Source: Proteus mirabilis ATCC 29906 (GTDB taxonomy: Bacteria; Pseudomonadota; Gammaproteobacteria; Enterobacterales; Enterobacteriaceae). Taken from it: a stretch of DNA of 64,000 bases. Positions 56,656-64,000 of the stretch are shown piece by piece. The notes beneath the pieces are model-generated. The model was not told the DNA's origin, searched no databases, and saw only the letters and a list, made by a program, of their open reading frames with translations. The position numbers were made by a program, and so were the translations under genes. Each line of letters opens with the position of its first letter. Position 1 is the first letter of the stretch. The stretch is from positions 1,394,031-1,458,030 of the forward strand of contig NZ_GG668576.1 in assembly GCF_000160755.1 (NCBI RefSeq), in the 5' to 3' direction.

Positions 56656-57270
56656 TTAGCGGTAAATTTGTTGTTGCTGTAAATAAGCGAGGATTTGTTG
56701 TGTAAGCTCATTAATCGCGAGTGAGCCGTCTAAATGAATTTCTGGCGCAGTGGGTGGTTCATAAGGTGAATCAATGCCAGAAAACTGTTTGATCTCTCCT
56801 CGTCGTGCTTTTTGATAGAGGCCTTTAGGATCACGTGCTTCACAAAGGGCTAAAGGTGTATCAACAAAGATCTCAATAAATCGCCCTTGAGCAAACCTTT
56901 CTCTTACTTGTTGTCTATCTTGCTGATAAGGAGAAATAAATGCTGTTAAGACAATTAATCCGGCATCAACCATTAGTTTAGCCACTTCCCCTACACGGCG
57001 AATATTTTCATGCCTATCTTGTTCACTAAACCCAAGATCATGGCATAAACCATGGCGTAGATTATCACCATCTAATAAATAGGTGCGGATAGGCGCATGG
57101 AGTGTCGAGTACTGATATAAGGTTTGCTCTAGCGCATCAGCCAGTGTTGATTTACCTGACCCAGATAACCCAGTAAACCAAAGTACACATCCTTTGTGTA
57201 CCTGTTGTGCTTCACGCTCTTTTAACCCTATTTGATGAGGATGCCAGACAATATCTTGATGTATCGTCAC
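56656..57270 (-). CDS. cysC: CysC, adenylylsulfate (APS) kinase
   Basis: Phosphorylates APS to PAPS in sulfate assimilation. The P-loop [30 protein letters not shown] and LTAFISPY are all present. The frame extends upstream to 57303, but GTG at 57270 ([10 protein letters not shown]) follows GGGAGG and shares one base with the cysN stop (TAGTG). It matches the length of E. coli CysC, so GTG is the likely start (204 residues). Confidence 0.96.
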   Translation of the reverse strand: MTIHQDIVWHPHQIGLKEREAQQVHKGCVLWFTGLSGSGKSTLADALEQTLYQYSTLHAPIRTYLLDGDNLRHGLCHDLGFSEQDRHENIRRVGEVAKLMVDAGLIVLTAFISPYQQDRQQVRERFAQGRFIEIFVDTPLALCEARDPKGLYQKARRGEIKQFSGIDSPYEPPTAPEIHLDGSLAINELTQQILAYLQQQQIYR

Positions 57271-58727
57271 TATTTTCCTCCCAGTAAGTCTCTTGCGCCC
57301 CAATGCGGAAAATGGCGGCGGATCAACTGATTGAGTTCAATTTCAAATGCATCGTATTGGGAAGTTGTGGGTTGCACGTTGTCGCGAATTTCTCGAATAA
57401 GACCAGCACCCACCGTGACATTGCTTAATCTATCAATAAAAATAAGCCCCCCTGTTTGTGCATTAAGTTGATAGTTATCCAGCACCAATGGCTCTTCAAA
57501 TAATACTTCAACATGCCCAATGGCATTTAGCGCTAAACTTTCGGTCACTTGTTGAGTGAGCTTATCCACATCAACTTGATAGTGAATATTCTCTATTTTG
57601 GCACGACTTTTTTTGCCCGCTACTTTGATATCAAGGGTTTGCCCCTGTACTAACGGTTGTTCTGACATCCATACGATATCCACCAACGCATGATTGCTAA
57701 CATTAGCAGTGGTATCGTTAGCATCAACAATAATGTCGCCACGACTAATATCGATTTCATCCGCTAACAGCAGTGTAATCGCTTGACCCACTTGCGCCTG
57801 AGTCAGATCGCCATCAAAAGTCACAATACGTTTAATGGTTGAACGCTGTCCTGAGGGTAATACTTTGATTTGTTGTCCTTGATAAAGAGAGCCTGATGAA
57901 ACTGTGCCACTGTAGCCTCTAAAATCTAAATCAGGGCGATTCACATACTGTACAGGAAAACGCAATCTTTGAGATTTAGCCCCTAATTTAAATTTAACCG
58001 GCGCATCTTCAAGTAATGCCAACAGTGTTTTTCCTGTATACCAAGGCATATTTAATGAAGGAGATACTACATTATCTCCCTCCAGTGCAGAGATAGGCAC
58101 AAATTCGATAGTAAGATCGCGCGGTAATTGTTGTGCAAAGTGCAGGTAATCTTGTTGGATCGACTCAAAGATCTCTTGTTGATAATCAAGTAGATCCATT
58201 TTATTAATCGCGACCACTAAGTGACGGATCCCAAGGAGTGTGCTAATAAAACTATGGCGGCGAGTTTGCTCTTGCACCCCTTTTCGAGCATCGATCAGCA
58301 GAATAGAAAGCGTACTCGTTGATGCTCCTGTCGCCATATTGCGGGTATATTGTGCATGTCCCGGCGTATCGGCAATAATAAATTTTCGTTTGGCTGTTGA
58401 AAAATAGCGATAAGCTACATCAATAGTGATCCCTTGCTCTCGTTCAGCCGCTAAACCATCCACCAGCAAAGCGAGATCTAATTTTTCACCTTGAGTACCA
58501 ATCTTTTTACTCTCGTTTTGTAAGGTGGAGAGCTGATCTTCGTAGATCTGCCGCGTATCATGAAGTAAGCGACCAATTAAGGTGCTTTTTCCGTCATCAA
58601 CATTGCCACAGGTTAAAAAACGTAATAACCCTTTGTTCTGTTGTGTTTTTAAATAATTTTCTACACCACCTGATTGTGCTATTTCACCGGCGATCAGTTG
58701 GTTGGTTTTGATGGCTGCAAGTCCCAT
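57270..58727 (-). CDS. cysN: CysN, sulfate adenylyltransferase GTPase subunit
   Basis: GTPase subunit that drives APS formation by CysD. The 485-residue protein is EF-Tu-like: G1 [14 protein letters not shown]3 [13 protein letters not shown]4 NKMDLLD and G5 SALEGDN are visible. It lies between cysD and cysC with a one-base overlap into cysC. AGGAGT precedes ATG at 58727. Confidence 0.98.
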   Translation of the reverse strand: MGLAAIKTNQLIAGEIAQSGGVENYLKTQQNKGLLRFLTCGNVDDGKSTLIGRLLHDTRQIYEDQLSTLQNESKKIGTQGEKLDLALLVDGLAAEREQGITIDVAYRYFSTAKRKFIIADTPGHAQYTRNMATGASTSTLSILLIDARKGVQEQTRRHSFISTLLGIRHLVVAINKMDLLDYQQEIFESIQQDYLHFAQQLPRDLTIEFVPISALEGDNVVSPSLNMPWYTGKTLLALLEDAPVKFKLGAKSQRLRFPVQYVNRPDLDFRGYSGTVSSGSLYQGQQIKVLPSGQRSTIKRIVTFDGDLTQAQVGQAITLLLADEIDISRGDIIVDANDTTANVSNHALVDIVWMSEQPLVQGQTLDIKVAGKKSRAKIENIHYQVDVDKLTQQVTESLALNAIGHVEVLFEEPLVLDNYQLNAQTGGLIFIDRLSNVTVGAGLIREIRDNVQPTTSQYDAFEIELNQLIRRHFPHWGARDLLGGK

Positions 58728-58738
58728 AGTGACTCCTA

Positions 58739-59647
58739 TTAAAAATAACCCTGACGTTTTTTAAGTTCCATTGAAGCAGACTGATCACTGTCAATTAAAC
58801 GCCCTTGTCGCTCGCTACTGGTGGAAATTAACATCTCTTCAATAATGGCGGGTAATGTGTCTGCTTGTGAAGGAATAGCGCCCGTTAATGGCCAGCAGCC
58901 TAATGTTCTAAAGCGTACTTTTTGTTGTGTGATCACCTCTCCAGCTTTTAGGTCGATTCGATCATCGTCAACCATAATCAAGGTACCATCCCGCTCAATA
59001 ACTGGACGGTGTTTAGCGAAATAGAGCGGCACAATATCGATATTTTCTAAATAGATATATTGCCAAATATCTAGCTCCGTCCAATTTGATAATGGAAAAA
59101 CGCGAATACTTTCCCCTTTATTAATTTGGCCGTTGTAGTTTTGCCATAATTCTGGACGTTGATTTTTCGGATCCCAACGATGAGATCTATCTCTAAATGA
59201 GTAAATACGCTCTTTAGCACGCGATTTTTCTTCATCACGACGCGCCCCACCAAATGCGGCATCAAAACCATATTTATCCAGAGCTTGCTTAAGACCTTCT
59301 GTTTTCATGATATCTGTATGCTTGGCGCTACCATGAATAAAGGGATTGATCCCCAATTGTGCCCCTTGGGGATTACGATAAACTTTGAGATCAAAACCAT
59401 ACTCTTTGGCCGTTTTATCGCGAAACTCATACATCTCACGAAATTTCCAACCCGTATCAACATGTAAAAGAGGAAAAGGTAATTTCGCCGGATAAAAAGC
59501 CTTACGTGCTAGATGCAACATCACCGAAGAATCTTTGCCTATTGAGTAAAGCATGACGGGATTTTCAAATTCAGCGACAACTTCACGCAGTATATAAATG
59601 CTTTCTGCTTCTAATTGCTGAAGATGAGTTAATTGTGTTTCATTCAT
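58739..59647 (-). CDS. cysD: CysD, sulfate adenylyltransferase subunit 2
   Basis: Catalytic ATP sulfurylase subunit, making APS from sulfate and ATP with CysN. The 302-residue protein has the PP-loop [33 protein letters not shown] and the C-terminal [10 protein letters not shown]. It is the same length as E. coli CysD. It follows cysG by 11 bases, which puts siroheme synthesis in the same transcript. Confidence 0.98.
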   Translation of the reverse strand: MNETQLTHLQQLEAESIYILREVVAEFENPVMLYSIGKDSSVMLHLARKAFYPAKLPFPLLHVDTGWKFREMYEFRDKTAKEYGFDLKVYRNPQGAQLGINPFIHGSAKHTDIMKTEGLKQALDKYGFDAAFGGARRDEEKSRAKERIYSFRDRSHRWDPKNQRPELWQNYNGQINKGESIRVFPLSNWTELDIWQYIYLENIDIVPLYFAKHRPVIERDGTLIMVDDDRIDLKAGEVITQQKVRFRTLGCWPLTGAIPSQADTLPAIIEEMLISTSSERQGRLIDSDQSASMELKKRQGYF

Positions 59648-59658
59648 AACAACCTCGT

Positions 59659-61080
59659 TTAGGCAAAATGAACCAAAGATGAGTGGATGGCAGAGGTATG
59701 TTGAGTTTGTCTATCACCAAACCACGCAAGTTGGTGATGTAATGCAGCAACTTCTCCAACGATTAATAATGCCGGGGTGGGAGCTTGCTTAGCTAATTGC
59801 GCTAATTGTGTTAAATTTCCCGTTAAGATCTGTTGATCATGGCGTGTACCGCAACTAATGACGGCAATAGGGGTGAGTGGTGAACGACCTTGCTCTATTA
59901 AACGCTGGCTAATAAGTTCTGCTTTCGTCGTTCCCATATAAATTGCTAACGTATGATTAGCTTGCGCTAAAGCTTGCCAATCTGGCTCTATCCCCCCTGA
60001 TTGGCAATGCCCAGTCATAAAAGTGACACTTTGCGCATAGTTACGATGAGTTAATGGAATACCCGCATAAGCACTGGCCCCACTAGCTGCGGTAACACCG
60101 GGAACAACTTGAAAAGGAATGCCATGTTGTACCGCAATTTCAAGCTCTTCTCCTCCGCGTCCAAAAATAAAAGGATCGCCCCCTTTTAGTCTGACAACTC
60201 GTTTACCAAGCTGAGTATATTTCACGATCAATTGATTGATTTCTTCTTGCAACGTACTGTGTTGCCCCGCTCTTTTACCCACACAAATTCTATCAGCATC
60301 ACGGCGTACCAGTTCTAAGATGTCTGCACTGACTAAACTGTCATAAAGTACCACCTCGGCCTGCTGGATAACTTGCAAACCTCGTAAGGTTAATAACCCG
60401 GCATCACCCGGCCCTGCCCCCACTAAAGCAAGCTCACCTTGTGGGCTATCTGGATGAGACAGTTGTTGTTCGAGCTGTGCTTGCGCTTGTATTAATTGAC
60501 CACTTGCCACTAATGAGGCAAATTTGCCACTAAACGCTTGCTCCCAAAAGCGGCAACGTGCTTGAAAACCAGTCAGTTTTTGTTTCACTTTATTGCGCCA
60601 TTTCCCCGCAATAGTCGCCATAGCCCCTAATGAGGTAGGCAATAATGCCTCTAGCTTTTCCCGTATCATACGAACTAAAACAGGGGCTTTGCCCGCTGAT
60701 GAAATGGCAATTAATATCGGATTTCTATCGATAATGGCAGGAAAGATAAAAGAGCATTGGGGTTGAGAGTCGACGACATTGACAAAAATGTGGCGTGCTT
60801 GCGCATCTAGATACACTTGTTGATTTAATACCTTATCGTCTGTTGCCACGATCACCAGCATCATGCCAAGTAAATGCTCTGACTGATATTGCCCAGCAAT
60901 CCACTCAATTTGATTTTGCTGATAAGCAAGATGCAATTCATCACATAACTGTGGCGCGATAACACGTAACCGAGCGCCCGCTTTTAATAACAGTACGGCT
61001 TTACGCGCAGCGACATGCCCACCGCCAACCAGTAATACTGGGCGCTGTTTTAATTCCACAAATAAGGGTAGGTAATCCAT
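59659..61080 (-). CDS. cysG: CysG, multifunctional siroheme synthase
   Basis: Makes siroheme from uroporphyrinogen III: SAM-dependent bis-methylation, NAD-dependent oxidation and iron chelation. The 473-residue protein has the N-terminal Rossmann domain ([17 protein letters not shown]) and the C-terminal methyltransferase ([53 protein letters not shown]). In E. coli cysG sits with nirB; here it heads the cysDNC run and supplies the cofactor for the nearby sulfite reductase CysI. A 220-base gap with a stem-loop separates it from cysH. Confidence 0.97.
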   Translation of the reverse strand: MDYLPLFVELKQRPVLLVGGGHVAARKAVLLLKAGARLRVIAPQLCDELHLAYQQNQIEWIAGQYQSEHLLGMMLVIVATDDKVLNQQVYLDAQARHIFVNVVDSQPQCSFIFPAIIDRNPILIAISSAGKAPVLVRMIREKLEALLPTSLGAMATIAGKWRNKVKQKLTGFQARCRFWEQAFSGKFASLVASGQLIQAQAQLEQQLSHPDSPQGELALVGAGPGDAGLLTLRGLQVIQQAEVVLYDSLVSADILELVRRDADRICVGKRAGQHSTLQEEINQLIVKYTQLGKRVVRLKGGDPFIFGRGGEELEIAVQHGIPFQVVPGVTAASGASAYAGIPLTHRNYAQSVTFMTGHCQSGGIEPDWQALAQANHTLAIYMGTTKAELISQRLIEQGRSPLTPIAVISCGTRHDQQILTGNLTQLAQLAKQAPTPALLIVGEVAALHHQLAWFGDRQTQHTSAIHSSLVHFA

Positions 61081-61237
61081 ACGCGTATCTCACATTTTTA
61101 TTGTTTACTTATATGAATAACGACTATAAAAGGTGCATTCGGGGTTATGAAATGACAAAAAGCTATGTGATGGAACAGAAAGGAATAAGCAAAAACATAA
61201 TAATTTCAAATGGTTATTATTTTACTCACGACAAAGA

Positions 61238-61261
61238 GGGCAACAGATGACTCTATTGCCC
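61238..61261 (-). terminator. Stem-loop after cysH
   Basis: GGGCAA (61238-61243) pairs with TTGCCC (61256-61261) around a 12-base loop. The minus strand continues TCTTTGT. It could partly terminate cysJIH before the cysG promoter. Confidence 0.5.
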
Positions 61262-61300
61262 ACTCAAAATAAATAGCGATATTAATAATGAATAATAATA

Positions 61301-62032
61301 TTATTCGTGTAATCCACACTCACGTTTTAAGCCAAAGAATCGCGTCTCTTCTTCACTCATTCCCTCTTGCCATTTGCGTGTCGTATGGGTATCCCCCACA
61401 GACAGATAACCTTGTTCCCATAATGGATGGTAAGGTAAATTATGCTGTTTAAGATATTGATAAATTTGTTTATTATCCCAATCGACTATCGGTAGTAACT
61501 TAAAAATACCTTTCGCTATGGATAAAACAGGTAAATGCTCTCGACTTTTTGATTGCTGGCGTCGTAGCCCTGCAAACCATGTCTTCGCCTGTAACTCCTT
61601 TAATGCCCTTTCCATTGGTGCAACTTTATTTATTTGGTTATAACGTTCGATACCTTCAATCCCTTGCAACCAAAGTTTGCCGTAGCGTGCTTCTTGCCAA
61701 GATGAAGATATTTCAGCGCGATATACTTTTAAATTAAGTTGTAGTGAAGAGGTTAATTCATCAATAAATTGATACGTTTCGGGAAAGAGATAACCTGTAT
61801 CTGTCAAAATTACAGGTATATCGGGATATTGTCTGGTGAGCAAATGCAAACAAACTGCCGCTTGAATACCAAAACTTGAGCTTAAAACAAACTGGTTAGG
61901 AAGATGTTCTAAAGCCCAAATCACCCGCTCTATCGCCGTTTTTTGCTCTAATTGTTGGTTGATTTCATCAAGTGCCAGTCGCTGCTCTTCAATCGATAGC
62001 AACACCAACTGAGAAAGTGATAATCGACTCAT
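61301..62032 (-). CDS. cysH: CysH, PAPS reductase
   Basis: Reduces PAPS to sulfite using thioredoxin or glutaredoxin. The 243-residue protein has the PP-loop-like [39 protein letters not shown] and the C-terminal catalytic Cys in KRECGLHE. No iron-sulfur cysteine pairs are present, so it is the PAPS-type and not the APS-type enzyme. It overlaps cysI by four bases. Confidence 0.97.
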   Translation of the reverse strand: MSRLSLSQLVLLSIEEQRLALDEINQQLEQKTAIERVIWALEHLPNQFVLSSSFGIQAAVCLHLLTRQYPDIPVILTDTGYLFPETYQFIDELTSSLQLNLKVYRAEISSSWQEARYGKLWLQGIEGIERYNQINKVAPMERALKELQAKTWFAGLRRQQSKSREHLPVLSIAKGIFKLLPIVDWDNKQIYQYLKQHNLPYHPLWEQGYLSVGDTHTTRKWQEGMSEEETRFFGLKRECGLHE

Positions 62033-63759
62033 ATCACCTCCTGCACTTCATAAAAATCAATGGCTGAATTAACAACGGGTTTGATAACATCAGTGCGAAT
62101 AAGAAAATCACCAAAACCTTCATTTGATTCACGTGAAATAGCCCACTGACCAATTAAAGTATCAAGAATTTCAATGATTTCTTGTGATGAAATATTTTCA
62201 CGATACATTCTAGGAATGCGAGTACCAATGCGGTTTCCTCCTAGATGTAAGTTATAGCGATCGGGGGCTTTACCCACCAGTCCGACTTCCGCCAACATCG
62301 CACGACCACAACCGTTAGGACACCCTGTTACACGTACAACAATATGCTCATCACTGACTCCGTATTTAGCCATGATATTATCAAGGGTATCGGTAAATGC
62401 GGGAAGGAAACGCTCCGCTTCTGCCATGGCTAATGGGCAGGTTGGAAATGAAACACACGCCATGGCATGTTTACGCAGCGGTGTAACGTTATCATTAATT
62501 AAACCATATTGACGCGCTATCGCCTCAATCTGCTCTTTCTGTGCCTCTGGCACACCAGCAACAATCAAATTTTGATTAGCTGTTAAACGAAAATCACCAA
62601 GATGCACTTTGGCAATTTCAGCAACCCCCATTTTTAACGGCGCATTAGGTTTATCGATTAATCGACCACTTTCAATAAATAAGGTTAGATACCATTTGTT
62701 ATCAACCCCTTTTAACCAACCAATTTGATCACCACGGTGAGTAAATTGATACGGTCGGATCATATCAAACATAACGCCTGAGCGACGTTCAACTTCCTGT
62801 TTAAATGTTTCAATGCCAACGCGCTCTAAGGTGTATTTGGTTTTGGCATTTTTACGTTCAGTACGATTGCCCCAATCTCGTTGCGTCGTCACAATCGCTT
62901 CAGCGACTGCTAATGTTTTATCAATAGGAATATAACCAAATTCACTAGCTAAACGCGGAAAGGTTTTTTTATCACCATGGGTCATCGCAAGGCCGCCACC
63001 GACTAGCACATTAAAACCAACCAAATGCCCATTTTCTGCGATGGCAATAAAATTCATGTCATTGGCATGCAAGTCAACATCGTTATAAGGGGGGATCACC
63101 ACCGATGTTTTAAATTTCCGAGGTAAATAGGTTTCACCTAAAATAGGCTCCTCATCCGTTGTCGCCACTTTCTCTTTATCTAACCAAATTTCTGCATAGG
63201 CATGGGTGCGTGGCAATAAATGCTCGGATAGTTTTTTGGCCCATTCATAAGCTTCTTGATGCAATGAAGATTGTTCAGGGTTTGAGGTACATAGCACATT
63301 TCGATTAACATCATTGGCGGTTGCAAGAGCATCAAGGCCTGTTGACGCTAGCATTTGGTGAGCCGGTTTAACATGACCTTTTAAAATGCCATGAAATTGA
63401 AAAGTTTGACGATTAGTAATACGAATACTGCCATAGAGCGTATTTTCACTAGCAAACTTATCGATACTTAGCCACTGCTTTGGTGTGATGACACCGCCCG
63501 GTAAACGACAACGTAACATCATGGCATGACGAGGCTCTAGTAGCTGTTGGGCACGCTCGGCACGAATATCTCTATCATCTTGTTGGTACATACCGTGAAA
63601 ACGAATTAATAAAAAATTATCGCCCTCAAAACCACCGGTTAGACCATTTTGTAGATCATCACTAATAGTGCCTCGTAAGAAATTACTCTCTTTTTTCATA
63701 CGTTCACTATCAGATAGTTTTCCTTCAACCACTAAGGGCGCTTGAGTTTGTGATTTCAT
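62029..63759 (-). CDS. cysI: CysI, sulfite reductase haemoprotein beta subunit
   Basis: Reduces sulfite to sulfide with electrons from CysJ, using siroheme and a 4Fe-4S cluster. The cluster and siroheme cysteines are visible in [17 protein letters not shown] and [11 protein letters not shown]. The tracked frame begins at 63771, but ATG at 63759 ([13 protein letters not shown]) just follows the cysJ stop (TAAAATG) and aligns better with E. coli CysI; the AGAGGG site is then somewhat far upstream. It is about 576 residues. Confidence 0.97.
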   Translation of the reverse strand: MKSQTQAPLVVEGKLSDSERMKKESNFLRGTISDDLQNGLTGGFEGDNFLLIRFHGMYQQDDRDIRAERAQQLLEPRHAMMLRCRLPGGVITPKQWLSIDKFASENTLYGSIRITNRQTFQFHGILKGHVKPAHQMLASTGLDALATANDVNRNVLCTSNPEQSSLHQEAYEWAKKLSEHLLPRTHAYAEIWLDKEKVATTDEEPILGETYLPRKFKTSVVIPPYNDVDLHANDMNFIAIAENGHLVGFNVLVGGGLAMTHGDKKTFPRLASEFGYIPIDKTLAVAEAIVTTQRDWGNRTERKNAKTKYTLERVGIETFKQEVERRSGVMFDMIRPYQFTHRGDQIGWLKGVDNKWYLTLFIESGRLIDKPNAPLKMGVAEIAKVHLGDFRLTANQNLIVAGVPEAQKEQIEAIARQYGLINDNVTPLRKHAMACVSFPTCPLAMAEAERFLPAFTDTLDNIMAKYGVSDEHIVVRVTGCPNGCGRAMLAEVGLVGKAPDRYNLHLGGNRIGTRIPRMYRENISSQEIIEILDTLIGQWAISRESNEGFGDFLIRTDVIKPVVNSAIDFYEVQEVI

Positions 63760-63760
63760 T

Positions 63761-64000
63761 TTAATAAACATCCCTCTGATAACGACGTGCTAAACGTAGC
63801 TCACTTAAATAATCATCTGCTTGTTCAATATTTTTATTGCCATGGGTCATTACTATTTCTAACAATGTTTGTTCAACATCTTTAGCCATTCTTGATGCAT
63901 CACCACAAACGTAGAGATAAGCACCTTGCTGTAACCATTGCCAAATTTCCTGACCTTGCTCCCGTAATTTATCTTGCACATAAATTTTATCGGCTTGATC
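63761..64000 (-). CDS. cysJ: CysJ, sulfite reductase flavoprotein alpha subunit (C-terminal part)
   Basis: FAD/FMN flavoprotein passing electrons from NADPH to CysI. The last 79 residues are in the window, open to the window edge. [38 protein letters not shown] and the C-terminus [13 protein letters not shown] match the NADPH-binding end of E. coli CysJ. Upstream coding continues outside the window. Order is cysJ-cysI-cysH, as in E. coli. Confidence 0.96.
   Translation of the reverse strand, partial: DQADKIYVQDKLREQGQEIWQWLQQGAYLYVCGDASRMAKDVEQTLLEIVMTHGNKNIEQADDYLSELRLARRYQRDVY

Overview
The window is a piece of an enterobacterial (Morganellaceae-type) chromosome, most likely genus Proteus. 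The evidence is low G+C with very AT-rich intergenic DNA, several MrpJ-type fimbria-linked HTH regulators (SQQxxSRxE recognition-helix signature), and the conserved order mutS / rpoS-nlpD-pcm-surE-truD-ispF-ispD-ftsB / cysCNDG-cysHIJ. A chromosomal sucrose (csc) locus fits the sucrose-positive Proteus species better than typical P. mirabilis, but the species cannot be fixed from this window. No tRNA, rRNA, CRISPR array, IS element or integrase was seen.

Layout. 1-3.2 kb: 5' part of htpG with a sigma-32 promoter, purT with a PurR box, and rarD. 3.3-7.0 kb: a csc sucrose locus (fructokinase, sucrose hydrolase, LacI-type repressor) with no permease in view. 7.5-8.1 kb: an orphan FixJ/NarL-type regulator whose receiver domain has lost its phosphoacceptor Asp. 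9.1-11.4 kb: a three-gene overlapping lipid cassette (YnbA-like CDP-alcohol phosphotransferase, PlsC-like acyltransferase, CdsA-like cytidylyltransferase), followed by a CPBP membrane protease. 12.8-19.8 kb: an oxamate/oxalurate-type locus (AllS-like LysR, MFS carrier, carbamate kinase, AllH, AllG, AllF/FdrA) without allantoinase or the other upstream steps. 20.4-25.2 kb: divergent YcaC-like hydrolase and pirin with a large symmetrical operator between them, a LysR regulator, and a DASS anion transporter with an FNR-like site.

25.2-41.2 kb is a fimbrial island. Operon 1 has chaperone-before-usher order and carries two MrpJ-type regulators around the tip adhesin gene. Operon 2 has usher-before-chaperone, Pap/Mrp-like order, an MrpJ-type regulator at its head and a minor pilin gene broken by a frameshift. 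A DyP-type peroxidase gene lies between the operons. 42.0-45.9 kb: a beta-glucoside-type PTS with a BglG-type antiterminator, a clear antitermination leader and a PHP-family phosphoesterase in place of the usual phospho-beta-glucosidase.

46.2-64 kb is core chromosome: a YjaB-like acetyltransferase, mutS convergent with rpoS, then nlpD, pcm, surE, truD, ispF, ispD and ftsB. The sulfate assimilation genes follow: cysGDNC, then cysJIH with cysJ cut by the window edge. rpoS is separated from nlpD by a strong intrinsic terminator and a leader of about 600 bases.

The least explained parts are the orphan pseudo-receiver regulator, the lipid cassette, the PTS-PHP pairing and the truncated allantoin-type pathway.
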